Shown: positions 36,794 through 46,499 of the stretch, in pieces
How the letters are laid out: every line of letters begins with the position of its first letter
Numbering within the stretch: the stretch's first letter is position 1
Assembly: GCA_002698425.1 (NCBI GenBank)
Contig: NZXU01000006.1
Coordinates: forward strand, 1-64,000
Origin: Ahrensia sp.
Lineage (GTDB): Bacteria > Pseudomonadota > Alphaproteobacteria > Rhizobiales > Rhizobiaceae
Direction: 5' to 3'
Length of the DNA stretch: 64,000 bases
Translations under genes and position numbers: made by a program
The notes under the pieces: model-generated
What the model was told of the DNA's origin: nothing
What the model saw: the letters and a program-made list of their open reading frames with translations, nothing else
Databases searched by the model: none

Positions 36794-38331
36794 CAGACCT
36801 GCTCCTTGAAGATGTCGGTTGGCGTTTGGATGGTGCGCGTGCGCTTGGCCCCGAAGAGATCGCTATCGGAGGAACCGCCGGAGCAGCCGTTGCCGAAGGA
36901 GAAACCGCAGGAGCCGCGAACGTCATAGGCGTCCTCGGAGATTTCGCGGTGCGATGTCGGGATGACGAAGCGGTCCTCGTAATTGGCGATCGCCATCACG
37001 TGGTACATCTCCTCGATCATCTGGCCGGTCATGCCGACCTTCTCCGCTACGACCTCGTCGATCACGCCGTCGATCGTCTTGGCGCGCATGTAGGCCCGCA
37101 TGGCCAGCATGCGTTCGAGCGCGGAGACGACCGGCGCTTCCTTGCCTGCTGTCAGGAGATTGGCGAGATAGCGCACCGGGATCCGAAGAGAGCGGACGTC
37201 GGGAATGCCGCCGTCCATGCCGATCTTTCCCGATTGGGCAGCCGACTGCAAAGGCGACAATGGAGGAATGTACCAGACCATCGGCAAGGTCCGGTATTCG
37301 GGATGCAGCGGAAATGCGACCTTCCATTCCATCGCCATCTTGTAGACCGGCGATTTTTTCGCCGATTCAAGCCAAGCTTCCGGCACACCGTCCTTGCGCG
37401 CCTGCTCGATCACCGCGGGATCGTTCGGGTCGAGGAAGACCTTGAGCTGCTCCTCGTAGAGGTCCTTTTCGTCGGCGGTCGAGGCTGCCTCGGAAATGCG
37501 GTCAGCGTCATAGAGCACCACGCCGAGATAGCGGATACGGCCGACGCAGGTTTCTGAACAGACGGTCGGCTGGCCGGACTCGATGCGAGGATAGCAGAAG
37601 GTGCACTTCTCGGATTTGCCGGAAGACCAATTGTAATAGATCTTCTTGTAGGGGCAGCCCGAGACGCACATGCGCCAGCCGCGGCATTTTTCCTGATCGA
37701 TCAGGACGATGCCGTCATCCTCGCGCTTGTAGATCGCGCCCGACGGGCACGCCGCGACGCAGGTCGGGTTGAGGCAATGCTCGCACAGCCTCGGCAGATA
37801 CATCATGAAGGTGTTCTCGAACTCGCCGTAGATCTCCTTCTCGATGCCTTCGAAGTTGTAGTCGGCCGACCGCTTGGAGAACTCGCCGCCCAGGATTTCC
37901 TCCCAGTTCGGGCCCCATTCGATCTTCTGCATGCGCTCACCGGTGATCTGGGAGCGCGGGCGCGCCGTCGGCGTCGCCTGACATTCGCGGGCGGTCTGCA
38001 GATGCCCGTAATCGAAATCGAACGGCTCGTAATAATCGTCGATTTCCGGCAGGTCGGGATTGGCGAATATCTTGGCGAGGATGCGCCATTTGGCGCCCAT
38101 CTTCGGCTCGATCTTGCCGTTGGAACGGCGCGTCCAGCCGCCGTTCCATCTCTTCTGGTTTTCCCATTCCTTGGGATACCCGATGCCCGGCTTGGTCTCG
38201 ACATTGTTGAACCAGGCGTATTCGACGCCTTCCCGGTTCGTCCAGACGTTCTTGCAGGTCACCGAGCATGTGTGACACCCGATGCATTTATCGAGGTTCA
38301 GCACCATTCCGATTTGAGCGCGGATTTTCAT
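36793..38331 (-). CDS. narH: Respiratory nitrate reductase beta (iron-sulfur) subunit
   Basis: This 512-residue protein has four cysteine clusters: CIGCHTCSVTCKNVW, CEHCLNPTCVAACPSGAIYK, CRGWRMCVSGCPYKKIYY, and CTFCYPRIESGQPTVCSETC. As in other NarH proteins, one cluster has Trp in place of Cys (CRGW), consistent with a [3Fe-4S] centre. It relays electrons from NarI to NarG. It overlaps narG by 4 nt. Confidence 0.97.
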   Translation of the reverse strand: MKIRAQIGMVLNLDKCIGCHTCSVTCKNVWTNREGVEYAWFNNVETKPGIGYPKEWENQKRWNGGWTRRSNGKIEPKMGAKWRILAKIFANPDLPEIDDYYEPFDFDYGHLQTARECQATPTARPRSQITGERMQKIEWGPNWEEILGGEFSKRSADYNFEGIEKEIYGEFENTFMMYLPRLCEHCLNPTCVAACPSGAIYKREDDGIVLIDQEKCRGWRMCVSGCPYKKIYYNWSSGKSEKCTFCYPRIESGQPTVCSETCVGRIRYLGVVLYDADRISEAASTADEKDLYEEQLKVFLDPNDPAVIEQARKDGVPEAWLESAKKSPVYKMAMEWKVAFPLHPEYRTLPMVWYIPPLSPLQSAAQSGKIGMDGGIPDVRSLRIPVRYLANLLTAGKEAPVVSALERMLAMRAYMRAKTIDGVIDEVVAEKVGMTGQMIEEMYHVMAIANYEDRFVIPTSHREISEDAYDVRGSCGFSFGNGCSGGSSDSDLFGAKRTRTIQTPTDIFKEQV

Positions 38332-41300
38332 TCTGCCGCCTCCTTGTGTGCGGGTTCGCGGTAAGGACCTTCCAGCCAGTCGACCTCGTCGAGCTTGTGG
38401 ATGACGACGAATTCGTCGCGGTTGGATCCGACCGTGCCGTAGTAGTTGAAGCCGTAGGATTGCTGTGCGTAGCCGCCGATCATGTGGGTCGGCTTGGTGA
38501 TCGCCCGCGTGACGGAGTTGTGAATACCGCCGCGCTGGCCGGTGATCTGCGATCCCGGCGTGTTCACGATCTTCTCCTGCGCGTGATACATGAAGATCGT
38601 GCCGTCCTTCATGCGCTGGGAGACGACAACGCGGGCGACGATGGCGCCGTTGGAGTTGAAGACCTCCACCCAGTCATTGTCGACGAGGCCGCCCTTCTTC
38701 GCGTCCACTTCAGAAATCCAGACGACCGGGCCGCCGCGATTGAGCGTCAGCATCATCAGGTTGTCGGAATAGGTGGAGTGGATGCCCCACTTCTGGTGCG
38801 GGGTGATGAAGTTCAGCACCACCTGCGGCTTGCCGTTCGATTTCGACTCGATGACCGGATTGATGGTCTTGGTGTCGATCGGCGGACGATAGACGCAGAA
38901 GGCTTCGCCGAAGGCCCGCATCCACAGATGATCCTGATAGAGCTGCTGGCGGCCGGAAATCGTCCGCCAGGGGATCAATTCGTGAACGTTGGTGTATCCG
39001 GCATTGTAGCAAACCTTCTCGGACTCGATCCCCGACCAGGTCGGCGACGAGATGATCTTGCGCGGCTGGGCGACCACATCGCGGAAGCGGATTTTCTCGT
39101 CTTCCTTGGGAAGCGCGAGATGAGCGTGTTCGCGACCCGTCGCCTTCGACAGGGCCTGCCATGCCTTGACCGCCACTTCGCCGTTGGTTTCCGGCGCAAG
39201 CGACAGGATGACTTCCGTCGCGTCGATGTCGGTCTCGATCTTCGGACGGCCCTTTGTGGCGCCCTCCTCCGTAACGAGCCCGTTCAACCGGCCGAGAAGC
39301 TCGACCTCGTGCTCGGTGTTCCAGGAAATCCCCTTGCCGCCATTGCCGAGCTTTTCCAGAAGCGGACCGAGCGCGGTGAACCGCTTGTAGAGGTTGGGAT
39401 AGTCGCGCTCGACAACCGCCACTGCCGGCATGGTCTTGCCGGGGATCAGGTCCGTCTCGCCCCTCTTCCAGTCCTTGACGTCAAACGGCTGGGCGAGTTC
39501 GCCCGGCGTGTCGTGCAGGATCGGCACCAGAACAACGTCCTTCTCGACGCCGAGGACTTCCGGGGCAACTTCCGAGAACTTCTTGGCGATTCCCTTGAAG
39601 ATGTCCCAGTCGCTCCTCGCCTCCCAGGCGGGGTCCGCCGCGCTTGTCAGCGGATGGATGAAGGGATGCATGTCGGACGTGTTGAGGTCGTTCTTTTCGT
39701 ACCAGGTCGCGGTCGGCAGAACGATGTCGGAATAGACGCATGTGGTCGACATGCGGAAATCGAGCGTGACCAGCAGGTCGAGCTTTCCCTCCGGCGCCTT
39801 GTCATGCCACACGGCCTCTTTCGATTCCTGCCGCCCCTCCTCGCCGAGATCCTTGCCGAGCACGCCATGCGACGTGCCGAGCAGGTGCTTGAGGAAATAT
39901 TCGTGCCCTTTGCCAGAAGAACCGAGCAGGTTGGAGCGCCAGACGAACAGGTTTCGCGGCCAGTTGGCTTCGTCATCCGGATCGACGCAGGACATTTCCA
40001 GCTTGCCGGACTTCAGCTCTGCAGCAACGTAATCCTTCGGTTCCTTCTTGGCCTTTTCGGCCGCCTTGGCGATATCCAGCGGATTCGCCTTGAGCTGCGG
40101 TGCGGATGGCAGCCAGCCCATGCGTTCGGCGCGGATATTGTAGTCGATGAGCGTACCGTCCCACGGGCCTTCCGGCGCCGTTGGCGAAAGGATCTCGTCG
40201 ACTTTCAGCGTTTCGTAGCGCCACTGGTCGGTGTGCGCATAGAAGAAGGACGTGGAGTTCATCTGCCTCGGCGGACGGCTCCAGTCGAGCCCGAAGGCAA
40301 GCGGTAGCCAGCCGGTCTGCGGACGCAGTTTTTCCTGGCCGACATAGTGGCTCCAGCCGCCGCCGGACTGGCCGACGCAGCCGCACATGACCAGAAGATT
40401 GATGATCCCCCGGTAGTTCATGTCCATGTGGTACCAGTGGTTCAGACCGGCGCCGAGGATGACCATCGAGCGGCCCTTGGTCTTCTCCGCATTGGCGGCG
40501 AATTCGCGGGCGACAGTGATGATGCTCTCACGGGGAACACCCGTGATCTTTTCCGCCCAGGCCGGCGTGTAAGGCTGGTTGTCGTCATAGGACGTGGCGC
40601 AGCTTCCGTCCTTCAGCCCACGGTCGAGGCCGTAGTTGGCGACGAACAGGTCGAAGACGGTGGCGACAAGCGCGTCGCCTTCCGCTAGCTTGACCTTCTT
40701 GGCGGGAACCGAACGCAGCAGCACGCTGTCGTGGTCGGTGCCCTCGAAATGGTCGTGCTCGCGATTGCCGAAATAGGGGAAACCGACCGAAGCGATCTGG
40801 TCGTGATCCCCGTCCATGATCAGGCTCATGTCGAGTTCGACATCCCTGCCCTTGCCGTCCTTGGATTCCAGGTTCCACTTGCCCTGTTCGCCCCAGCGGA
40901 AGCCGGCGGAACCGTTGGGCGCCACGATCTTCTTGGACTTCCCGTCGATCGCGACGGTCTTCCACTCCGGATTATTGGTCTCGCCGAGACCGTCCTTGAA
41001 ATCGGAGGCTCGCAACAGCCGCTCGGGAATGTAGTGACCGTCCTTCCTGACCAGGCGAACTAGCATCGGCATGTCGGTATAGCGGCGGCAATAGTCCTCG
41101 AAATAGTCGGCCTGCCGGTCGAGATGGAATTCGCGCAGGACGACATGCCCAAGCGCCATCGCCAGCGCGGCGTCGGTGCCCTGCTTGGGATGAAGCCACA
41201 TGTCCGAGAACTTCGCGGCTTCCGAATAGTCCGGCGACACGACGACGGACTTCGCGCCCTTGTAGCGGACCTCGGTATAGAAGTGAGCATCGGGCGTGCG

Positions 41301-42080
41301 CGTCTGCGGCACGTTCGATCCCCACAGCATCAGGAAGCCGGAATTGTACCAGTCGGCCGATTCCGGCACGTCGGTCTGCTCGCCCCAGGTCATCGGCGAT
41401 GCCGGCGGCAGATCGCAGTACCAGTCGTAGAAGGACATGCAGACGCCGCCAAGCAGCGACAGGTAACGTGATCCCGCCGCATAGGAGACCATCGACATCG
41501 CAGGGATCGGCGAAAAGCCGATGACACGGTCCGGTCCCCATTTGCGCGCGGTGTAGGCGTTGGCCGCCGCGATGATCTCGTTGACCTCGTCCCAGGTCGC
41601 CCGGACGAAACCACCATGGCCGCGCACCTTGATGTAATCGGAGCGTTTTGCCGGATCTTCCTGGATCGCGGTCCAGGCGCCGACCGGCGTCTTGACCACC
41701 CGTTCCTTGCGCCACTGCTTGAGGAGCCGAGCGCGCACCAGAGGATATTTCACCCGGTTGGCCGAATACATGTACCAGGAATAACTGGCACCGCGCGAAC
41801 ATCCGCGCGGCTCGTGGTTGGGAAGGTCCGGGCGCGTGCGGGGATAATCCGTCTGCTGGGTTTCCCAGGTAACGATCCCGCCCTTGACGTAGATCTTCCA
41901 CGAGCAGGAGCCGGTGCAGTTGGCGCCATGCGTCGACCGCACGATCTTGTCGTGCTGCCAGCGCTTTCTGTAGGCGTCTTCCCAATCCCGGTTCTCGTTG
42001 GTTGTGACCCCGTGCCCCTTGGAGAAGGTGCCGGTATTTTTGCGCGCCAGGAAATTAAGGCGGTCAAGAAGTTGTGACAT
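38328..42080 (-). CDS. narG: Respiratory nitrate reductase alpha (catalytic, Mo-bisMGD) subunit
   Basis: A 1250-residue DMSO-reductase-family enzyme. The FS0 cluster motif is HGANCTGSCSW, with the fourth ligand in PRGCSRGASYSWY. The Mo-site region has WGSNVPQTRTPDAHF. There is no Tat signal, as usual for NarG, which stays on the cytoplasmic side. It reduces nitrate to nitrite with quinol electrons. It starts 26 nt after narK. All residues are standard; no UGA codon is needed. Confidence 0.98.
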   Translation of the reverse strand: MSQLLDRLNFLARKNTGTFSKGHGVTTNENRDWEDAYRKRWQHDKIVRSTHGANCTGSCSWKIYVKGGIVTWETQQTDYPRTRPDLPNHEPRGCSRGASYSWYMYSANRVKYPLVRARLLKQWRKERVVKTPVGAWTAIQEDPAKRSDYIKVRGHGGFVRATWDEVNEIIAAANAYTARKWGPDRVIGFSPIPAMSMVSYAAGSRYLSLLGGVCMSFYDWYCDLPPASPMTWGEQTDVPESADWYNSGFLMLWGSNVPQTRTPDAHFYTEVRYKGAKSVVVSPDYSEAAKFSDMWLHPKQGTDAALAMALGHVVLREFHLDRQADYFEDYCRRYTDMPMLVRLVRKDGHYIPERLLRASDFKDGLGETNNPEWKTVAIDGKSKKIVAPNGSAGFRWGEQGKWNLESKDGKGRDVELDMSLIMDGDHDQIASVGFPYFGNREHDHFEGTDHDSVLLRSVPAKKVKLAEGDALVATVFDLFVANYGLDRGLKDGSCATSYDDNQPYTPAWAEKITGVPRESIITVAREFAANAEKTKGRSMVILGAGLNHWYHMDMNYRGIINLLVMCGCVGQSGGGWSHYVGQEKLRPQTGWLPLAFGLDWSRPPRQMNSTSFFYAHTDQWRYETLKVDEILSPTAPEGPWDGTLIDYNIRAERMGWLPSAPQLKANPLDIAKAAEKAKKEPKDYVAAELKSGKLEMSCVDPDDEANWPRNLFVWRSNLLGSSGKGHEYFLKHLLGTSHGVLGKDLGEEGRQESKEAVWHDKAPEGKLDLLVTLDFRMSTTCVYSDIVLPTATWYEKNDLNTSDMHPFIHPLTSAADPAWEARSDWDIFKGIAKKFSEVAPEVLGVEKDVVLVPILHDTPGELAQPFDVKDWKRGETDLIPGKTMPAVAVVERDYPNLYKRFTALGPLLEKLGNGGKGISWNTEHEVELLGRLNGLVTEEGATKGRPKIETDIDATEVILSLAPETNGEVAVKAWQALSKATGREHAHLALPKEDEKIRFRDVVAQPRKIISSPTWSGIESEKVCYNAGYTNVHELIPWRTISGRQQLYQDHLWMRAFGEAFCVYRPPIDTKTINPVIESKSNGKPQVVLNFITPHQKWGIHSTYSDNLMMLTLNRGGPVVWISEVDAKKGGLVDNDWVEVFNSNGAIVARVVVSQRMKDGTIFMYHAQEKIVNTPGSQITGQRGGIHNSVTRAITKPTHMIGGYAQQSYGFNYYGTVGSNRDEFVVIHKLDEVDWLEGPYREPAHKEAAE

Positions 42081-42106
42081 CGCATGTGTCCTTTCGTGTC
42101 AGCCGG

Positions 42107-44791
42107 TCAGCAGGGAACCGGTGCGTTCTTGCGCGTGTAGTAGAGCCAGGTCAGCGCGGTGCAGAGGGCGTAGAAAAAGCCGAAACCCCAAAGCGCCATT
42201 TCCGGTCCGCCAGTCATCGAAATCGACGTCCCGTAGGACTTCGGGATGAAGAAGGCGCCGTAGGCCGCGATCGCGGAGGTGAAGGCGATGATCGCCGCAC
42301 TTTCCCGTTCGATCTGCTTCTGCTTCGCGGCCGCGTCGAGTTGCGGCATCAGATGCGGGATTTCCTGACGCATGATCGCGGGGATCATCTGGAAGGTGGA
42401 GGCGTTGCCCACGCCGGTCAGGAAGAACAGCGCCATGAAGCAGGCGAAGAACAGCCAGAAGTTACCGCCCGCGCCATCAGTCGGCAGGAACTGGAGCACC
42501 CCGAACACGGCCAGCATCATCCCGACGAACACCCAAAAGGTGACCCGGCCACCGCCGAAGCGGTCGGAGACCCAGCCTGTCCCGGCCCGGCTCAACGCGC
42601 CGACAAGCGGACCGAGGAATGCGTAGGATAGCGCATTGACTTCCGGGAACTGCGTTTTCATCAGCAGCGGGAAGCCCGCGGAGTAGCCGATGAAGCTGCC
42701 GAACGTGCCGGTGTAGAGGATGCACATGATCCAGTTGTGGAAGCGCGAAAAGATGATGGCCTGGTCGGAGAAGGACGACTTGGCCGCGGCGATGTCGTTC
42801 ATGCCCAGATAGGCCGCGATGGTAGCCGCGATGATGAACGGCACCCAGACGAAACCGGCATTCTGCAACCACAGTTTGCCGCCGTCCGACAGTTGCTGCG
42901 GCTCACCCCCCATCGCGCCGAAGACACCCATGGTGATGACCAGCGGAACGAGGAACTGCATGACCGAGACGCCGAGATTGCCAAGGCCCGCGTTCAGAGC
43001 CAGAGCATTGCCCTTTTCAGCCTTCGGGTAGAAGAAGCTGATATTGGCCATCGACGACGCGAAGTTGCCACCGCCGAGGCCGCAAAGCAGCGCGAGCACC
43101 AGGAAGATCACGTAGGGCGTTTCGGGATTCTGGACAGCGTACCCGATGCCCATTGCGGGCAGCAAAAGCGACGCTGTCGAAAGCGTCGTCCAGAGACGCC
43201 CACCGAAGATCGGCACCATGAAGCTGTAGAAGATGCGCAATGTGGCGCCCGACAGGCCCGGCAGCGCTGCCAGCCAGAACAACTGTCCCTGGCTGAAATT
43301 GAATCCGATGGCTGGCAGACGTGCCACCACGACGGACCAGACCATCCAGACCGAGAAGGCCAGCAGAAGGGCCGGGATCGATATCCACAGGTTGCGACGT
43401 GCAATGCTGCGTCCCTTCGCAGCCCAGAAGCCGGCATCTTCCGGATTCCATTCGGTGAGTGTTGCGCGCGAAAGCCCGGCCGGGACCGGCACGCCTTCGA
43501 ATTCCGGCAACTCCGGAAGGGCATTTCTCGGCACGTCCGGATTTTCACGCTCCATGCTGCGCACCGCCAGGTGCATCCATGTCAGAGCGATCGCGACCAG
43601 CCCGAAAAGGAAGGCGAAACAGGTCGTGTAAATACCCGTCAGGTCCAGCAACGCGCCGAATACGATCGGCAACACGAAACCGCCCAGACCGCCGATCATC
43701 CCGACCAGGCCGCCGACCGAGCCGACATTGTCGGGATAGTAGACCGGGATGTGCTTGTAGACCGCCGCCTTGCCAAGGCTCATGAAAAAGCCGAGGCCGA
43801 AAATCATGAGCACAAAAGCGCCGAAACCCATCTGCGTCGAAAAAGTGATGTCGCCTTCCTTGGCGTGAACGATGTAGGTCGTCGACGGGTAGGACAGCAT
43901 GAACAGCATCACGAGAGAGAACCCGAAGGTCCAATACATCACCGCTCTCGCCCCGAAGCGGTCCGACAGGTGTCCGCCATAGGCACGAAAGATACTTGCC
44001 GACAGCGAGAACGCGGCCGCTGCCATGCCGGCGGTACGAATATCGACGCTGTAGACATCCACCAGATAGTGCGGCAGCCACAGAGCCAGCGCGACGAACG
44101 CGCCAAACACGAAGAAATAGTAAAGCGAGAACCGCCAGACCTGGAGGTTCTTCAGCGGCTTCAGCTGCTCCACGATGGTCGGTGCACCGGCTCCGGACCT
44201 GCGCCGCGCTTCGAACACGGGGTCGTTTTTGGCGAACAGGAAGAAAGCCACGGCAATTGCCGCCAGCACCAGCGCCCAGACATTGGCGACCGTCTCCCAG
44301 CCATAGGCAACCATGACGAACGGAGCGCCGAACTTGGTGACAGCGGCTCCGACGTTGCCTGCCCCGAAAATGCCGAGCGCTGTGCCCTGCTTGCCGCGCG
44401 GAAACCAGTGCGAAACGTAAGCCACGCCGATCGCGAAGGATCCGCCCGCCAGACCGACACCGAGCGCGGCGACCAGGAACATCGGATATGTTTCCGCCAT
44501 GGTCAGCAGCCAGGTTGCGAGCGCCGCCAGCAGCATCTGCAGCGGGAAGACGATCCGCCCACCATACTGCTCGGTCCAGATGCCCAGGATCAGCCGGGTC
44601 AGCGATCCGGTCAGGATCGGCGTGGCAACCAGAATGCCGAATTGCGTTTCATTCAGGCCGAGTTGCCCTTTGATTTGCACGCCGATGATCGCAAAGATCG
44701 TCCAGACGGCGAAGCAGGCAGTGAATGCGATTGTGCTGAGCCCCAGTGCCCGGTTCTGATCCGAACGGGTAACCCCTTCGAGCGATTGCAT
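42107..44791 (-). CDS. narK: NarK1-NarK2 fusion nitrate/nitrite transporter
   Basis: This 894-residue protein is two major-facilitator halves in tandem, about 1-430 and 460-894, with 24 predicted membrane segments in all. The first half has the NarK1 nitrate/proton symporter features (GLAGGSFAIGVAYVSHWFP, in part). The second has NarK2-like nitrate/nitrite exchange features (GLGGGNFASSMANISFFYP, in part). Fused forms occur in several alphaproteobacteria. It is the first gene of the operon, with an FNR/Dnr box centred about 92 bp upstream of the ATG. Confidence 0.95.
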   Translation of the reverse strand: MQSLEGVTRSDQNRALGLSTIAFTACFAVWTIFAIIGVQIKGQLGLNETQFGILVATPILTGSLTRLILGIWTEQYGGRIVFPLQMLLAALATWLLTMAETYPMFLVAALGVGLAGGSFAIGVAYVSHWFPRGKQGTALGIFGAGNVGAAVTKFGAPFVMVAYGWETVANVWALVLAAIAVAFFLFAKNDPVFEARRRSGAGAPTIVEQLKPLKNLQVWRFSLYYFFVFGAFVALALWLPHYLVDVYSVDIRTAGMAAAAFSLSASIFRAYGGHLSDRFGARAVMYWTFGFSLVMLFMLSYPSTTYIVHAKEGDITFSTQMGFGAFVLMIFGLGFFMSLGKAAVYKHIPVYYPDNVGSVGGLVGMIGGLGGFVLPIVFGALLDLTGIYTTCFAFLFGLVAIALTWMHLAVRSMERENPDVPRNALPELPEFEGVPVPAGLSRATLTEWNPEDAGFWAAKGRSIARRNLWISIPALLLAFSVWMVWSVVVARLPAIGFNFSQGQLFWLAALPGLSGATLRIFYSFMVPIFGGRLWTTLSTASLLLPAMGIGYAVQNPETPYVIFLVLALLCGLGGGNFASSMANISFFYPKAEKGNALALNAGLGNLGVSVMQFLVPLVITMGVFGAMGGEPQQLSDGGKLWLQNAGFVWVPFIIAATIAAYLGMNDIAAAKSSFSDQAIIFSRFHNWIMCILYTGTFGSFIGYSAGFPLLMKTQFPEVNALSYAFLGPLVGALSRAGTGWVSDRFGGGRVTFWVFVGMMLAVFGVLQFLPTDGAGGNFWLFFACFMALFFLTGVGNASTFQMIPAIMRQEIPHLMPQLDAAAKQKQIERESAAIIAFTSAIAAYGAFFIPKSYGTSISMTGGPEMALWGFGFFYALCTALTWLYYTRKNAPVPC

Positions 44792-44876
44792 TGATCCGAT
44801 CCCCTTATTGCAGGCGGACTAGCCCGCCATTCGGTAACTGATGGCCGGACAGTTCCTCCGCAGTCGGGGATGGCAG

Positions 44877-44890
44877 TTGATTCAAATCAA
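44877..44890. promoter_or_regulatory. FNR/Dnr-type box upstream of narK
   Basis: TTGATTCAAATCAA matches TTGAT-N4-ATCAA in both half-sites. At 86-99 bp before narK it is well placed for activation of the nar operon under low oxygen or by nitrogen oxides. Confidence 0.8.
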
Positions 44891-45013
44891 GGATCGAGGC
44901 CGCCGGCGCAGAAACAAGGCCCGGCTTGAAACAAGGCAGGACGCGCCGCGAAAGATGTCACCCAATCCGGTTGTAGGCGCGAAATTCGGCTGCTAACCTT
45001 TCACTATTGTCGC

Positions 45014-45027
45014 TTGATAATTATCAA
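45014..45027. promoter_or_regulatory. Perfect FNR/Dnr-type box next to the regulator start
   Basis: TTGATAATTATCAA is a full palindrome, ending 11 bp before the GTG of the CRP/FNR gene. So close to the start it could serve autorepression, or activation of divergent transcription. Confidence 0.8.
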
Positions 45028-45038
45028 GGATCGAGACC

Positions 45039-45737
45039 GTGCGAACAACCGACCTGCCGCAAGTGCGGTCTCTTCGACTGTTTCAAAGCATGGGCGAATC
45101 GAATTTCGAAACGCTCATGAACGCTGCATATCTGCAGACCTTTCCCGCTAATCTGGATCTCATCTCGGAAGGCGACCCGGCCGACTTTCTCTACATCGTG
45201 GTCGAGGGATGCGTTGAACTCTTCGCCCGCTCGAACGGGCGGGAATGCACGCTGGGCATGGTTCGGCCGATCGGAACCTTCATCCTGGCCGCCGTCCTCA
45301 AGGACGCGGTCTATCTGATGTCCGCGCGCACGTGCGGGAAATCGAAGATCCTGCTGATTCCGGCGGAAAATGTACGCGAGGCATTCGAGAAGGATGAAAC
45401 CTTCGCCCGCGCAATCGTCCAAGAACTCGCAAACTGCTATCGCGGCGTCGTCAAGGAATACAAGGACGTCAAGCTACGCACGGGGGTCGAAAGGCTGGCC
45501 AATCGGCTGTTGCGTTATCACAAGGACCAGGGCGCGAACGGCTCCATCGAACTGCCCTACGACAAGCGCACCATCGCGTCGCTTCTCGGCATGACGCCGG
45601 AAAATCTGTCGCGCGCCTTCAATACGCTGAAGCCCTACGGCGTCGAAGTTGACGGCGCGACGATAAGATTGACTGATTTGAAGGCGTTGGCGACGTTGGC
45701 TAAGCCCAACCCACTTATTGATGAATGCGGAACCTGA
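45039..45737 (+). CDS. CRP/FNR-family regulator (Dnr/NnrR/NarR-like)
   Basis: This 232-residue protein has an N-terminal cyclic-nucleotide-binding-like sensor domain (about 15-130), a dimerisation helix and a C-terminal winged HTH (RTIASLLGMTPENLSRAFNTLK). It lacks the N-terminal cysteine cluster of FNR, so it is more like the Dnr/NarR subgroup that senses NO or nitrate/nitrite. GTG start. It is divergent to narK, with two FNR-type boxes between them, so it is the likely activator of the operon. Confidence 0.9.
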   Translation: MRTTDLPQVRSLRLFQSMGESNFETLMNAAYLQTFPANLDLISEGDPADFLYIVVEGCVELFARSNGRECTLGMVRPIGTFILAAVLKDAVYLMSARTCGKSKILLIPAENVREAFEKDETFARAIVQELANCYRGVVKEYKDVKLRTGVERLANRLLRYHKDQGANGSIELPYDKRTIASLLGMTPENLSRAFNTLKPYGVEVDGATIRLTDLKALATLAKPNPLIDECGT

Positions 45738-46091
45738 AGCGCCGAAGTATTCGTCGTGGAGTGATCCGTCACCGGGAAGGTCTGCATATCTTTTTACGCA
45801 ACCAGCGATCATCGAGAAAAGTTTTCGCTACTGGCGGGATTCAAAATGATCTCCGTTCTCGGTAGCCCCCCGACGAGGGGGCGGGGCGTAGGGTTGCGGC
45901 TGGCTGTATTCTCCAAGTCGCAGCGCGCGCTCCCGTTTCTCCGGCAAACGCCGTTTACCGGAGTAATGGGGGGAATCGGTCCTGGACAAACGAAGTTTGA
46001 AGCGCCATCGGCTTGGCCGAACCGGGACCCCGTTTGGGTGGCCCGCCGTCGGGCACCATCCAGGCGGAGCCCGATAGCCGCACCGCGGCCT
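45738..46091. other. Intergenic stretch at the left edge of the accessory region
   Basis: No supported gene. It holds one copy of the 13-bp boundary repeat (45816) and one copy of a second 13-mer, GCAAACGCCGTTT (45944-45956). That second sequence recurs on the other side of the next small gene at 46464-46476. Confidence 0.5.
45816..45828 (+). repeat. 13-bp boundary repeat GAAAAGTTTTCGC, copy 2
   Basis: Exact copy in the same orientation as copy 1; the pair encloses the nar operon and its regulator. Confidence 0.6.
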
Positions 46092-46421
46092 TCAGTTCTC
46101 CGCGCTGTCGCCCTCGTCCGGGAAGCCGTCCTCGGGAAAGCGGCGCTGGAACGCCCAGCCGTTCCGGTAGCGCTCGGTGAGTTCGTCGAAGGCCTCGTCA
46201 GCCTGCTTGCGGTCGAAGCCCTGGCGAACGAGGACCGGGATGACCCGGTCGCCGAGGCGGTCGAGCTTCTCCTCGTCTTTCAGCGCCTCTCTGACCGCCC
46301 AGTCGAGCATCGCCCGCGCGATGTCATCGCGCGTCGGCTTGCGGCTCCGGCGCCTCCGGGCGCGGTACTCGCGCTGTCGCTCCCTTTGCTTCCTCAACCG
46401 CTCTTGGCGTGACTGCGCCAT
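46092..46421 (-). CDS. Small basic hypothetical protein
   Basis: A 109-residue protein. The first 30 residues are strongly basic (RLRKQRERQREYRARRRRSR), and an acidic helical remainder has ALKDEEKLDRLGDRVIPVLVRQGFDRKQADEAF (seen as two helices). A GAGAGGA ribosome site lies before the ATG. It could bind DNA or RNA through the basic end. I do not recognise a family. It is flanked by the direct repeat GCAAACGCCGTTT. Confidence 0.65.
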   Translation of the reverse strand: MAQSRQERLRKQRERQREYRARRRRSRKPTRDDIARAMLDWAVREALKDEEKLDRLGDRVIPVLVRQGFDRKQADEAFDELTERYRNGWAFQRRFPEDGFPDEGDSAEN

Positions 46422-46499
46422 GCCGTCCTCTCCCTGTCCGCGTCGGCCACCGGCCCGCCCGCTGCAAACGCCGTTTGATTAACGCCTTTCCCCGTTACG

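Noticed and set aside
38328..42080. NarG as a possible selenoprotein
   Set aside because: The reading frame is continuous with no internal TGA, and nitrate reductases of this class use Asp at molybdenum.
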